DNA of 64,000 nt. Source: Undaria pinnatifida. Taxonomy: Eukaryota > Sar > Phaeophyceae > Laminariales > Alariaceae. Position 1 is the stretch's first letter; every line of letters starts with the position of its first letter. This document shows, one piece after another, positions 9,541 to 21,717 of the stretch. Position numbers and translations under genes: made by a program. The notes under the pieces were generated by a model, which saw only the letters and a program-made list of their open reading frames with translations, was not told the DNA's origin and ran no database searches. The stretch covers positions 7,398,994 through 7,462,993 of the forward strand of contig JABAKD010000019.1 of assembly GCA_012845835.1 (NCBI GenBank), given 5' to 3'.

Positions 9541-11443
9541 TCACGGCGTAGATGCTTGCCATCTTGTGCTTACAATGCGCACAATGTGCAGCTTCCGACG
9601 GGTGATAAAAACTAGTAGCACAACCCACCTGTTGAGCTGCCAGGCGATTGTTCGAAGTACCGCGGCAACGATACCGATCGCAAGGCTGCGCAGGTAACCA
9701 GCCAACACCCTCAAACGCTGTGAAAGGCTTGGGCGAGAACCACCTCTAGGTCTGCTGGGTTCTCTGGCAGCAGTTCCTGCCGCGAACAAAAATAAACGGG
9801 ATGCCGCGTGAAAGACAGCATGAAAACAAACACAAGCCTGCGCCAGACGCCTACAAGTGTAGCCCTGGAAAAGCGAAGCCATCAGATAAACTATCGTTGT
9901 TAGAGGCAATACAATGCTGGTCGGGTGAACCCCTTTTGGGCATGTGCAGCACGCCTAGTAAATGTATATGGCGAAAGCGGCGTGTCAACGACTGCACGGT
10001 TCCTTGGGCTGCAAAGTACATAATTCTGGTTATCTATACAACTGACACCAATTCGCTTGCTGTGCATTGAGATGGCACGATTTTGATCGGATACAACCGC
10101 GGTCTCACACAAACTTGAACGCAAAGTTACAAATTTGAAACCAAAATAGCTATCCTGGTATTGGGTACCTGGTATTGGTGTAGGAAGCATCGCCATCGAT
10201 TGCCAAGTAACATCACATGCCCGCCTGTTGCGCAACCAGATCGGCTCGGCTTGCAGTCGAAAGGTCCGATGTGAAAGATGTACACGTAGATAGAGTACTG
10301 TAAATACCATGAAATACACAATACGAGGTAGATGAAAATTACAATATATATTCTGTGCAGAATTCAGCCAGCTAGCTATAATCATAACCCTATTGAACTG
10401 TCCCAGGAAGACGCCAAATATTGCCTATGACAAGAGTGAAATGCATAATTACAAACGCCTCTGCTCGTAACTCACCAAGGAGAACCTTGGGTCCAGGCCG
10501 GTAGATTTTCTCTTCCTTCTTCTTAGGTTTTGCCTTCTCCTTTTCCTTCTCCTTCTCCTTCTCTTTGCTTACGTGCGGTTGTAAGTGCCCTCCCGCCTCT
10601 TCGCTGGATTTCGCCTTCGGTCGATTCGTACCATGGTTTTCGAGTGGTGCGTCAAGTATAGCAGTTTGAGTACAACAGACGACATACACCCCTACCAGGT
10701 AGACAACAACGCACGCAATGCACTTGGCGACAAAGATTCGTCACGAAGAACACGATAATGCCGACCAAAAATTATATGCGAATTCAAGAAAATAACGCAC
10801 ACAAACGATACCAGATCGTTTTGTAGTTTGTCGGCAGTCGCTTCCTCGAACAAGTGCCGACGCTACTTCGTACCTGGTACATGATAAGGTGCGGCACAGT
10901 GAAATGCCTGGCGCGAAATCAACCTACACTGGCTCACCTGCCGGGCAGCACGTTCGCCGCTGTTGCCCATCAAGTGCCCTGATGACTGATTTGAAATACC
11001 ACCGGATGCAAACGCTGGTTCGCCCTGATCGGACGACACCTCCTCAGCAAGAGGCACGTCCTGCTTCGCGGGAGACGACAGTCTACCTGACAGTCTACCT
11101 AAAGCCCCTTTCGCTAGAACCTCCTGGCCTGCGGCGTGCGCAAAACAATAGGCCAAACGAAGCAAGCTCGATATAAGCAGGAACACCATAGAAAGAAGTA
11201 CAAGCACGCATCGCGCCCATTTTCCTTGAGAGAGACAAGGCAGCAAGCACCATGTGAGAGGCAAGGAAAACCCGGCAAACAGGGGACACAAACATCACCT
11301 GCCCGAATAGATGACAGAGCTGGCGCGGGCCCATCGGAATAGCATTTTCCAGCGGGCTTCAGACGCGAATCCGCCGTGGATTGCTCAGCGTGTTCAGCAC
11401 ATCCTTGCCGTGTTGAAGGGACCTGCCGCGCCGGCACCAACAT
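9541..11443 (-). CDS. Spliced gene 2: unknown membrane protein, 4 exons, ~304 residues
   Basis: No family is recognised. Inferred exons on the minus strand are 11443-11299 (from an in-frame ATG), 11224-10938, 10722-10476 and 9776-9541 (stop TGA). Donors are GTGATG, GTGAGC and GTGAGT; acceptors are TGTCTCTCTCAAG, TTTGTCGCCAAG and TTTTTGTTCGCGGCAG. Phases agree at all junctions (1/2, 0/0, 1/2) and no stop is met. Hydrophobic segments lie at about residues 54-77 (CVLVLLSMVFLLISSLLRLA), 145-161 (CIACVVVYLVGVYVVCC) and 258-284. Exon 3 carries a Lys/Glu repeat (KEKEKEKEKEKAKPKKKEEK) from a CTT microsatellite. Introns are 74, 215 and 699 nt. The reading frame stays open 5' of the ATG, so upstream exons between 11.5 and 13 kb are possible. 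Confidence 0.42.
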
Positions 11444-13005
11444 AGTGCCGAAGACAAGAAATGATGAGAATTCGAACAAAGAGCTCCAGACGGCGGATAA
11501 TCGTATAGGCACATCCTGTCGCGACTGCCCGCGATTGGTGCCTAATGCGCACCGAGCCGTGCGAGCAAGTAACCGAAGCAAGTATGTATTAGCGTGGGAA
11601 AGGATTGGTCAAAATATATCCTGCGCATTTGGCGTGTCTCATCTATTCTACTGGAGCCGTTCGATTTCCTCAACTAAAACGCTGCTTTGCCAGCAAGAAT
11701 GACCAGGTGAACTATTTCCCACAAGTGAGCAAAAGGCTTGCCCTGTCAGAAAGCATGTGGGGCGGGCGGAGCTCCAGGGACTAGAATGGAAAGGGTAGAG
11801 TACAACCCAGTATAACTCGAAATACAAAGCCTTGACATAATCCTACCCTTGCTGCGGTGCCTTGCCCAGAGTTATTCATTGGGTCTTGAGGTTCTCGGCG
11901 AAAGCTGGATTGCTGAGTAGGGATCCTGTTCCGAGATGACGGCTTCGATGCCGCCTGGCCTCGATCGGTTCGATGAGCGCGACCACCGGCCTCCTCGCGC
12001 AAGTGGTCGCGCCCAGAGCTGGTCGCACTCTTAGTGAGGTTTTTCGTACGGTTGTCAGGTTGCCCGTGCGGTTGCACTTGGTAAAGCGTGCCTTGATTCC
12101 GGTTCCTACGCTGTGAACGCCCGGCATGAGGAGCGCCAACAGAGTTGGGACCTGTCGGGCAGCAGTGGCAGTCAGGAAAATCATCGGTATACCTGGCGTC
12201 AGCGGCTGAGAATCGCCAGTGACAGAGGGGCGTTTTTCGGGATATGCAGCGTATTTCACAAGCCAGTTGAAGGGGTGTTCATTCCAAAACTCTGACTTTT
12301 CGAATAAGGCGTTTTTCGTGACATGTCGAATGTCATCACTTAGAAGCTCCGAGGGCAACTACTGTACTACAAGGAGAGAGACATGAGGAGACGACGCTCC
12401 TCACTCTCGACAAAACGTTTCTGCACAAAAACCGATTCAAGCGAGAAAAAAACGAAAGCAACGGCCCTCAGCAATCACTTGACTAGAGCCATGGCGAACA
12501 TGCCGTGGAATCGCTTGTCATCGCGCATACAAGAGAGGCAACGTATCCCAGATGACACTAACGCGCCGCCTGGGCCGAAATGCGCAACAATAGATTTGGG
12601 CTTGTTCCTCGATCGTGACAATTGGTTGGCAAATTGGAGGATTAACTCTCACCAGCATCAGACGATGGCCTTCGCTTGTTAGGATCCCACGTTCCGTCTG
12701 CGTGATGCCCGAGTTTGCTGGTCTGGTGCTTGCTGTGATCGACACGGTCGCGCCGTTGCAGAGGCCCCGGTGAGCCGCCAAAGCCTTGTCCTTGCACTCG
12801 GGTGGGCCTTTCCGACATAATTCCCATCGGAGGAAAACCGGGAGGCCCTGGCCGTTGCCCCTGATTTCCAACCTGATCCGGAATACAGCAAAAATAACCA
12901 TTAAACAACGCGCTGTCACAGTCGCATAAATTCAAGAGGTACTCGAGCCCGCTCATGAGCGGGCTATGATTTTATTTTACACAGAAAAAACACGCAGTAT
13001 CCACT
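11444..13005 (-). other. Possible exons of an upstream gene or of gene 2
   Basis: Two minus-strand open stretches end at good donor-like sites: one from ATG 12956 to about 12653 (then GTGAGAG, Pro/Gly-rich), and one from about 12358 to 12193 (CAG then GTATAC). Their phases do not join each other or gene 2 with the acceptors seen, so no gene model is offered. No repeat family was recognised. Confidence 0.25.
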
Positions 13006-13308
13006 TCTTTTTTTTTTGCACACTTCTACTTTCCAGTTTCTCGACAAGCCGTGGTCACAGGTGTCGTCCCTTCTTCCCCCCGGTTCTTGCCTTCAATTTT
13101 TATCGCGCATAGGGTTTAGCAATTCCACTGCTCGTCGATTTTTCATCGAGTGTTGCTAACTCACGCTCTTGCGCCTTCCGCAAGTCAATTTGTGCACAAG
13201 AAAAAGTCCCCACGGATATATACGAGCATGCACTCGGGGGGCTAAAACTCACGAAACTGACCTATACCAGGCTCGAGGATAACCTGATACGCCACCGGGG
13301 CGACCGGC
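13006..13308 (-). repeat. SINE-B copy, near full length
   Basis: Read on the minus strand it starts with a tRNA-like head, with box A like GTGGCGTATCAGGTTATCC and a degraded box B near 13244-13256. A ~220-bp body follows (AGCAACACTCGATG, CTGTGACCACGGCTTGTC, GGAAAGTAGAAGTGTG), then an A tail, seen as the T run at 13008-13017. It aligns along its length to the copies at 33261-33590 and 61690-62015. Confidence 0.8.
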
Positions 13309-14747
13309 ACATGTAGAATATAATCGCACAGCACAACTACGTAAAACCCACAACTGTAGACACAAGACAGAAAGAGCGCGAACACTTAACGCGTTAGGCA
13401 AGTTGGTGAACACTCACCATATGCTGGTGTCGCGAGGACGACAGCGAGCCGGGACGGGTAGGCAGCGCAGTTGCTCGACTCGGCCATGCCGTGCCTTAGG
13501 GAACCAAACATACAAAGGCATCGCGTGGCGATCGGAAGAAGATGAAGTCAATAACCTAGTTAGGTCAACATCCTCGCGCTTTTCTCTCGTCCAGCGGTAG
13601 CCGCACGAAGCCAACTGGCGTCGGTTGTGTATAATGGTTGATAGCTATCGCGCGCAAGGTCGAAGCGATATTTTGCATGTCTATGCCCACAGACACCACC
13701 CGGATGCGCCATCCATTGTAAAATTTAAACACGATTTGGTGACGCATTATACACCATTCCCCAAACGAACTTAATTAACCGTTCCGGCTTCCGTCTGACC
13801 AAGAATCTCCGTCAAACGGTGCGCCATTGTACGTAACATGGGGGGTGTACACTCTTTAAATTAAACAGGAACTCCCCACCAATAATATGGTAAGTTTAGC
13901 TATTCGCTGGCAATAAGACCTCAATCAAACATTAAGCACGAGCAAAGCTTCTAAGCTGTCTCGACGCACGCATAATATATGAGCACCAAAACAAGGGCTG
14001 CCCATGACATCTCATGTGCGTATATACACACGCCGGAGTTTGATTTGTAACGACAAGCTTTGAGTACCTTTGCTGCAGTTCGCGGCAGAGAAAACGCTGT
14101 GTACACCCGGCCGTACCGACCCCTCACCATGTTAAAGTGCAAGCACAAGCTCGACAAGATAGAGCCGATCAAACCGAGTAAAACTCGCACATCCGGCGGT
14201 CACAACAGCTGGAAACTGTTTCCTCATTTCGTCACCTGGGTGATGCCTTGGATTCTGCCCTCGGTCCCCGAGCGGGTCTTGGTTAGTCGACTGTCCCAAC
14301 ATGAGCAACACGAGGAACGTGTGCAAACGGTGTCAACAGGGTGCGTTGAACAGGGTGTCTCGCTGCGTGCCCGACCACTATATTGTTATTAATAAGGCAT
14401 GAAAAACATCGCCCTGCCAATCGAAGCTGACAGTTTGCCCGTGTGGGTGGTGCTACATTGCCGAACGATGTTGCGGATGTTCGGTATTGTATCCTCCAGC
14501 AGAATGGCTACCGGTGTGTAATTCGGTTGGTTGGAGAAACGAATAACATAGGAAGTGTGCCTCGGGTTGTACGCAATTTGCCCGGGAGTACGGGGATATA
14601 CGGAGATGGGCTATACGCAGGAATACACAACAGCGTTGTTCTGTATTGCCTGCCTGACGGGCTAGCTGGATTGCGCTCGCTTTCGATCCCTTCTCCTCTA
14701 TCCCTTCCTCCGGGTGTGAGGAATGCTGCTGTATATAATTATTAGCC
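13309..14747. other. Non-repetitive DNA, no gene resolved
   Basis: Short ORFs occur on both strands, some with hydrophobic segments (for example SWAALVLVLIYYACVETA on the minus strand, ending at 13951), and several GTGAG-type donors are present. No phase-consistent chain of exons could be built. Confidence 0.3.
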
Positions 14748-15010
14748 ATCCTTATTATATAATACGCTAACGTCGTCGTAGTGACGTTTTTTGGATCTTT
14801 GAAAATATCTTGGTTATAACACCCCCCCCAAAAGCTGCGACTCCCGAGGTCCACTCGGCCTCCGGCGCCCTCGCGGTGCCGCCACGTTCCATCCGCACAG
14901 CAGCACTACGACGTGCCGGCGAAAGAACGGCCGTCGGTGCCCCACCTCGGCGACGGGGGAGCGTGGTAATCGCCCTCCCGGGGACGGCTCGCTTGCCCCT
15001 CCCCGCTTTT
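14748..15010 (+). repeat. Direct repeat D, left copy
   Basis: This ~263-bp sequence begins ATCCTTATTATATA and includes ATATCTTGGTTATAACACCC, GCACAGCAGCACTACG and GCCGGCGAAAGAACGGCCGT. It recurs in the same orientation at 15575-15843. The pair brackets a 564-bp interior. The ends do not show a clear TG...CA, so an LTR origin is possible but unproven. Confidence 0.75.
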
Positions 15011-15077
15011 TCTTCGTCGCTGCCCGCTTTTTTCTTTTTCGAACTCCAACTATAGTAAACTTTCGAAACGCTTTTTG

Positions 15078-15370
15078 GCCACTTGAGCCATGGACACGAG
15101 ACGACAAGCGCCTGCGTCACCAGCAAGCACAACAACACCAGGACCAATCACAGCAGCGTCCAGCCGTAGCCGCTCGCCGTGCGCAGAATCGGCAACGCGA
15201 ACGCTTTTTTTTTTCGAAATCCAACCACATTAAACTTTCTAATTGTTTTTTGGCCACTTGAGCCATGGACACGAGACGACAAGCGCGCCTGCGTCGGCAG
15301 CAAGTACAACAACACCAGGACCAATCACAGCAGCGTGCAGCCATCGCCGCTCGCCGTGCGCAGAATCGGC
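15078..15370 (+). repeat. Local tandem duplication of ~180 bp containing the start of the Arg/Gln-rich ORF
   Basis: The block starting GGCCACTTGAGCCATGGACA and running through CAACAACACCAGGACCAATC to GCGCAGAATCGGCAACGCGA is present twice (about 15078-15200 and 15257-15370). In the left copy, a 2-base difference in the GCGC run shifts the frame after the ATG, so only the right copy keeps the long ORF. Confidence 0.8.
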
Positions 15371-15618
15371 AACGCGAGAACGATGCCCGGCGCTCTCGCC
15401 GTCAGCGCAATCGAGAACGCGACAACGACGCCCAGCGCTCCTGCTATCAGCAGAATCGAGAACGCGAAAACGACACCAGGCGCTCTCGCCGTCAGCAAAA
15501 TAGGGATCGCCAAAACCAGGCCAGGCGCTCGCAACATCGACAGAACCGGCAACTCTACAACGCCCGGCGCAGAAATCCTTATTATATACTTCGAAGTAAT
15601 ACGTTAACGTCGTGGTAG
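15265..15618 (+). CDS. Small Arg/Gln/Asn-rich repeat protein, unknown
   Basis: A 117-codon ORF starts at an ATG in a favourable context (GAGCCATGGAC). It contains four or five degenerate repeats of about 15 residues on the pattern RQxNRERENDxRRSR, giving a strongly basic, probably helical or coiled protein. Arg-rich repeats of this type occur near the N terminus of some Helitron-type proteins, but no Rep or helicase domain is nearby, so that link is speculative. The ORF lies inside the interior bracketed by repeat D and its C-terminal codons run into the right copy of D. Confidence 0.3.
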   Translation: MDTRRQARLRRQQVQQHQDQSQQRAAIAARRAQNRQRENDARRSRRQRNRERDNDAQRSCYQQNRERENDTRRSRRQQNRDRQNQARRSQHRQNRQLYNARRRNPYYILRSNTLTSW

Positions 15619-15843
15619 TGACGTCCAAATGGATCTTCGAAAATATCTTGGTTATAACACCCCCCCAAAAGCTGCGACTCCCGAGCTCCACTCGGCCTCC
15701 CGCGGCCTCCCGGTGCCGCCACGTCCCATCCGCACAGCAGCACTACGGCGTGCCGGCGAAAGAACGGCCGTCGGTGCCCCACCACGGCGAGGGGGGAGCG
15801 TGGAAATTGCCCTCCCGGGGACGGCTCGCTTGGCCTCCGGCGT
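15575..15843 (+). repeat. Direct repeat D, right copy
   Basis: This aligns to 14748-15010 with small indels, such as an extra CTTCGAAG near 15589. After it, the sequence passes into a GGGGAATAGTAAACAATTGC segment that resembles the start of the tandem units at 63.1-64.0 kb. Confidence 0.75.
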
Positions 15844-16640
15844 GGCGGGGAATAGTAAACAATTGCAAATCCCGCCCAGCCCGAGAGCATTGTAACCAAC
15901 GAATCGGCTGCTGCTCGCCTGTCAGGTCTATTGCTCTACGTACTGATGCACTGTTGTACTGCAGTACTGGGTAGGTCCGTGGGTGGATGATGGGTGGTGG
16001 GTGGGTGGGTGGTGAGTGGTGGGTGGTGGGTGGTGGGTGGTGGGTGGTGGGTGGCGGCTCGCTCGCTCCCCGAGATGGCCGAGTATCGTCAAAAAATGAA
16101 CTCCCCCCGTTTGTTTCCTGTTTCATACAAGATCGTCAAGAACCAACCAACTAACTGCTCCCCGCGTACCAGGTGTACTGCTGTACGTACTGCTGCACTA
16201 CTGTACTGCTGTATGTAGTAAAGGTTTGGTCGGTGGGGGGGTGGAGGGTGTACTGCGTCGTCCGTGGTGGGTAGGTGGCATGTTATTATTTTGTTTTGTA
16301 GTACTTTTACATACAGAGGATGATACAGCACCAATTTGTTTTTTTTTGGGGTGCAGATGTACTGCTGTACGTACTGCTGCACTGCTGTATGTAGTAAAGA
16401 TTTGGTCGGTGGGTGGGTGGAGGGTACACTGCGTCGTCCGTGGTGGGTGGGTGGGCCGTCCCGTACGTGGGAGTCTTTTTTCGTCCTGTGGGAGATAAAC
16501 CTTTTTTTTGTTTCTAAAATACCGGCCTCCCGCTGGTGCTTGGGAGTACCACCGTCCCCACTGCTGCACTCCTCTGTCCTTTACTACCGTACGTACTGCT
16601 GCACTGCCGTACTGCTGCCCTGTTATTATTTTGTTTTTTT
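15844..16640 (+). repeat. G-rich tandem DNA with TACTGCTGTACGTACTGCTG units
   Basis: A GGGTGGTGGGTGGGTGGGTG tract lies at about 15985-16055. Three partial repeats follow, with the shared parts TGTACTGCTGTACGTACTGC and GTAGTAAAGRTTTGGTCGGT, plus a doubled TACATACAGAGGATGATA block at about 16310 and 16650. ORFs of 70-120 codons across it are repeat translation. Confidence 0.7.
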
Positions 16641-16659
16641 AGTACTTACATACAGAGGA

Positions 16660-17860
16660 TGATAAAGCACCAATTTGTTTTCTTCCGCCACACCGGCCGG
16701 CAACTGGCAAACTTCGAGAGTACCACTAGTCCAATATATAATACGGGTGCGTGTTTAATCGTCAAAGAGTTGTAGTGAGGCTAAGACAGAATCTTGATCA
16801 CGGCCTTACAAGGAGCAGGCAGTATACAATGAGGTGGCCGGCCTATACACAAGAAACCAACACAATGCACCCTATCCCATGCAGGCTTGGCAAACACGAA
16901 CGCCTTGCAGTACGCAACGAGCTATTTATGTTGTCGTGCGGACAGATTTTAACAGCATGTTTTTACACCATGCTAGACCTCGCGCGCCTTTCTGGGGGCA
17001 TATCGTAGGACAAATTGCAAAGTGTCTCCATATCTCACCTCGGAAGCATGCGTTTTGACTTCTGAACCAACAGCAGCCGAAAACCCCCGTTGGGACGGTA
17101 GCGTTTCTGACACCACGTGCAATTTACCTGCGACAGGCGTAAGTGTAATTAACTTCTGTTAACTCGATTTGCGGGACTAGCAGATTGGACCTAGCTATTA
17201 AGTGAAAATCGTTGTCCAACCGAAGCATGATTTGTGGCCACGCTTCTCCGGTAGAGATGAAAATACTTCAAGGAATCACTTAAGTTCAGCACGTGTTGAA
17301 ACGGCGACAGTCGTGGTGCAAGTTGCCGCTTGGATGCACTTGGACGTCTGTAAACCCCAAGCTCAGCCGAAACCCTCCAACACCCAAGTTAATATAAAGC
17401 ACTGCCGGGTCTTGATTTCCGAGATAGCATCCTTCTGCGTGGTGCTCGGTGAACAAGAGCAAAATGGATTGAAAAAATTGATCGACGGCGTGTTTTGTGA
17501 ACGTGTATTTTGCTGATCCCCTACAAGACGCACATATTGCAGGTGTCTCCACCATACACGCATTTAGTATAACGTTAATGCATTATCAACCAATGGATAC
17601 TCGAGGCAACATCCCCTGTTTCCTACACTAGTTTACAGCAGGCAAATCAGCGGCAACTGGTGTGCTCCCGTTATCAATTGATTGTTGAGAATAAACCAAG
17701 ATGCAGAACTTTTTTCGATCGAATCAAAGCGTTGGGGACAACGTGAACTACCACATTAGACTTGAGTACATTTACCGTGAAAAATAATTTGTCCTTGGCA
17801 CACTTGACTTAAAGGCCTTGCTGCGCTCTCAGAGATCCCACCCCGAACACGCCTGCCTAA
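16660..17860. other. No gene or repeat recognised
   Basis: This is moderate-complexity DNA with ORFs no longer than about 105 codons and no motif that could be named. Confidence 0.45.
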
Positions 17861-18047
17861 CTCCTTTTTTTGTTGAACCTTCCTGGTTTTAATTGCGTTC
17901 TTTGCTTTCGTCGCCTTCTCGGGCGGGGGGTTTCCCGTTTTTTTTCGTTTTCACTTCCTGTCGTCGTTATTTTGCGACTTTGTTGATTATCTCGCTCGGC
18001 TTTTGACTGTTTTTCGATTCTGTTTCGAGTTTCGAAAATGGAGATGG

Positions 18048-18470
18048 TCAAAGGAGGGTATACCCCCGGGTTTTTGGGCCATTTGGGGGTAGAGGGAGAA
18101 AACGGCCGCGGAACGCGCTCGCGCTGGCCCCAGACGGCCTAAATTCAATTCTGACGCGCTGCCATGACGCCCGCAGCCCATGCCAAGCACGTACCTGTAC
18201 ACTTTTTTTTTTTTCGGGCAAGGTGTTGGGGCGAACGGGGCCGCGGCGAAGGAGGGGGCAACCTAATACTCCCTTTTGACTGAGATGTGGGGGGGTATAC
18301 CCCACCAAAACGACAAATTTTATATTGTACCCCGCTTTGACCGCAATTGTCCCCAATTTGTCCGAAAACTGTACCCCCGCAAGACCTATTATGACGCATC
18401 CGACAGCCAGTGTGGCAAGCCCGAACACACCGTCAGGCACCAACGACGCGATTAGACCACGAGAGGACAT
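18048..18470 (-). CDS. Putative small membrane protein or 5' exon, unknown
   Basis: An ATG ORF of 140 codons starts with a hydrophobic N-terminal part (GVFGLATLAVGCVIIGLAGV, about residues 14-33), consistent with a signal anchor. The rest is Pro/Arg-rich and overlaps GGGGTATACC and C/G-run sequence that occurs twice nearby, so the true coding part may stop early, for example at a GTATAC donor near 18300. No family was recognised and there is no supporting neighbour. Confidence 0.22.
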   Translation of the reverse strand: MSSRGLIASLVPDGVFGLATLAVGCVIIGLAGVQFSDKLGTIAVKAGYNIKFVVLVGYTPPHLSQKGVLGCPLLRRGPVRPNTLPEKKKSVQVRAWHGLRASWQRVRIEFRPSGASASAFRGRFLPLPPNGPKTRGYTLL

Positions 18471-18599
18471 ATTGGCTGATATATAGTGTCAGATATTTTT
18501 TTATATTGTGGGCGTTTCAATGTCAGGTTTCTGCCTTATACGAGCACAAAAAGTTCGTACGAATACGTACGTGCGTGCACGTTTATTTTGCACGTATCA

Positions 18600-19330
18600 T
18601 ATGAACGTTCGTAGACTTTACGTTTATCGTAATACCCTTTGAGAACGCCCCCTTCCATGAGAACGCCTCCCCCCAAAATCACCACCGGTGAAGCCCCAAA
18701 ATTTTTAGAACGCTTCGGGGTACCTTTTTTCTTGTTTCACCCCCTCTCTCTGAGTTCGCCCCGGGTGTTATTTTTCCGACTATTTTTATTGTCGTCCCAC
18801 GGGACGTTCACACAAAAATCCAAGGCATTCATCACGGCAACATCGTTGTTGCTGTTGTCGTTGCCGCCGTTGATATTTGAAGTATAAAACCTTTCCATCA
18901 ATGTAAAATCGAGCACTTTGGTACTCTCGTTTCGCCCGACCTTTTGGGCATTTGAGGGGGTTTCATCCCCCGACGGCGAAGGCGCAAGATTGCCCAATCG
19001 CTTGTCTTCTGGTTATTGAGTGCTTTCACGTACATGTTCTTTAAGAACGACCTCGTAAACCAGCGCGAGAGGTCCGTGGCAAAGTATGTGCTTTGTGTGT
19101 CCAGTGGGTGCCCCGAAGAGAAAAAAATATGCCATAACCCCGCGGACTTTCCGCCTCGGACGTTTTTTTCGTGGAAAGATCACCCCCCTACCTCTGAGAA
19201 CACCCCAGGGTGTTGTTTTCCACCAAAAACATGTACGCGCCCCGGGGGGGGGTATCAAAGGATTAACGTATGTTGGACCTGCTTCTTCTGCTCCAATCAC
19301 AATAAAACACACCTAAGCACAGTTCTTAGA
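18600..19330. repeat. Diverged short repeats, no gene
   Basis: Two segments (about 18650-18790 and 19140-19250) share related pieces: a CCCC-rich run, CTCTGAGTTCGCCC versus CTCTGAGAACACCCC, and a GGGTGTT motif. Flanking ORFs on both strands are short and not convincing. Confidence 0.35.
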
Positions 19331-19989
19331 GCTACAGCAGTAGTGGCACGTTATCGTCGAGCATCTACCACAAGGACAGAATAGCACAGTACTCAGCGCT
19401 CAACGCATCGAAGCACAGGTAGTAGCTGCTGGGCGACAACACAAGTAGCAAGGACGAGTAGTGAGAGTTGGCGAGATCCAGGGTGCTTGTGTAGTCGAAT
19501 ATTTACAGCTCGCTTTTGTTCACCGTTAGCTCATGTGTCCCTTTCTTTTACACGGATCATTACGGGGTAGGTTTAGGCTCATTCGTACAACTGTGCAGTA
19601 CACGTTTATTGATGAAACAACCTGCTTCTGCTCAAATCACACAATAAGCGCACCCACATTGTTTCTAAACTCTAATTCGAGTTTCGGAAAATCCGTTCTT
19701 CGTATATTGGTTTTAGTAAAGCAAGCTAACTAGTATCATTCGCGTTGCTTGTATCCAGGGCCGATTTAAGGCTCGACTTTTTTTTAACGCAGCGCAAGAG
19801 GTATATCTGTAAAAGAAAGGTGTGGTGGCTACGATTTAAGGAGCCCGGTTTAACCCCTTTAGAGCCCCCGAACCCCTCCCTATACTAAATCCAAGTAATT
19901 TTGTCCCCAAAAACGGGTTTCCAGTTGTAAAGAGGGGTTAAGAGATATATGGGTTTAGGAGAGGTACAGCGCGTCAGCCAGCAATATTG

Positions 19990-20720
19990 TATATAGTGGC
20001 TATTTCGCGCGTAAAAAAGACCACTTTAATGGCACGGACGGGTATCGACAAAGAAGCGGACTCACTCGTCGCATAGCCCGATGAACGTCGCATAGCCCGA
20101 TGAACGTCGTATAGGCCGATGAACGTTGCATAGGCCGATGAACGCGCAGAAGGTAAGAATTTGTAAAATGCTTAACGGAAGACAGCAATATTTTATAACA
20201 GGTACCCGATTTAAGAGGCACCGGTTCAAGACCAATGCTAAGATAGGGGGGTCCCTTTTGGGGCATTTTTTTGCAGTGGCCTCGAATCACTCGCGCGAGT
20301 GACCCCCTGTTCCTTTGCGGTCTTAAGGTCGTTTTCCATGTATTTATTTTGCAACATGCATCCGCAATGCAAAAGTTAGCCACGCTGCGCCAAGCATATC
20401 GTGTGAAGTATTTTCGTCAGTGAAGTACAGAGTGACTCGTGCGAGTGGCTCAGACCCGGTCGTGAAAAATTAGGGGCACCCCTCTATCGCAGTGTCCGTG
20501 TTAAGAGAAGTATATAACGCGCCAGGCAGCAATTATATGCGATTGTTTCGCGCGGGAAAAAGACCACTATTATATAGTGACACATAACAAATAGGCAAAT
20601 ATGAAAGAAAACCAGGCTCAGGTATACACCGGTATCGGCAAAGAAGCGGACACGGTCACAGGCCGATGAACGCGCAGAAGAAGGTAATGAGTTTGTAAAA
20701 AGTACTTGTCGAAAGACGGT
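19990..20720 (+). repeat. Duplicated segment with a short ~20-bp tandem array
   Basis: A block with TTTCGCGCG, AAAGACCACT, GGTATCGRCAAAGAAGCGGA and CCGATGAACGCGCAGAAG occurs at about 19990-20200 and again at about 20535-20720. In the first copy, the GATGAACGTCGCATAGCCC unit is expanded to four tandem copies (20078-20148). Confidence 0.65.
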
Positions 20721-21094
20721 GAATTAATTCCCCATAAGATAGTCGATGGCGTTTAATATCATGTCTGGCCTCGGATTACGCATGTATGTCCCCGTTCGTG
20801 CCGTGTTTTATCGCCGCTTCTCTGTGCTCTGTGTCGTGTGTCCTCTGCTTGGGCTTGGTGTTTAGTCAACAACAAATTTCCTATGACGACACACTTTCCT
20901 CTTGACGGACGTCCATCAAGGAGCTCTTCACACGAAAATTAGGATGTCGAAGTCTTCGTAAACATTCACGGGTCAACACTGCGCTTCGTTCGGTAGGTAG
21001 TCCGTCAACCGATCGATATACATTTTTGGTGTGTAAAAAAGTGCGACGAGTGTGTACCAGGTACAAGCATGTTGGGCGCTGCCGCTGCCGATCA

Positions 21095-21140
21095 ATGCTG
21101 CTGCTGTTGTTGCTGCTGCTATTATCCTGACTGCTGCTCC
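21095..21140 (+). repeat. GCTGCTGTTGTTGCT microsatellite
   Basis: A compound CTG/TTG trinucleotide tract. Related tracts recur at about 23890, 32120 and 33020. Confidence 0.6.
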
Positions 21141-21717
21141 TACCCCGAGTTAACTACCGAATTCTACTATGAAACCACACCCCGCTCGCCCCGCTGATGA
21201 CATTCTCGGTTAAAAAAAATATATCACAGGGTGTGGTATCCTGTGGGGGTGTGATATCTAATGTAACCCTCTTTGATGATCCCTACGAAGCGTAGAGGGT
21301 TTACCGGTTGAGCGAACAGTAATGGGGTAGCGAAGTCACCGGTATGAAGACAAGTAAAAGACCTACATGTACGTGCATGTATATGTAAAATATTATGTTC
21401 GTTTTTTTTCGGCTCGCTGCTTTGCGGCGGCCGAGTATTTCTTCTCGCACTTTCGGCCGCGGGGCAAGCTAGCCTGCCATGGGTACATTATGAAGTATAT
21501 CTGGATCTCGGCCGAGCTCCGTGGCGGCGCTCGGCGCATTGAACGTCGCTTAGCTGGCTCTATTTGGCAAGGGATTGCCATCCGCCTCCCTGAGACGAGC
21601 AGGTCACTTGGAACACCGCAAATTGTTTTTCAAAATTTTGATATATTGATAAACTTTGACAGTTATTTGTTCTTCGTTGTTTTGTTCGTAAAAAAATGGC
21701 CCGCTACTCAACTAACC

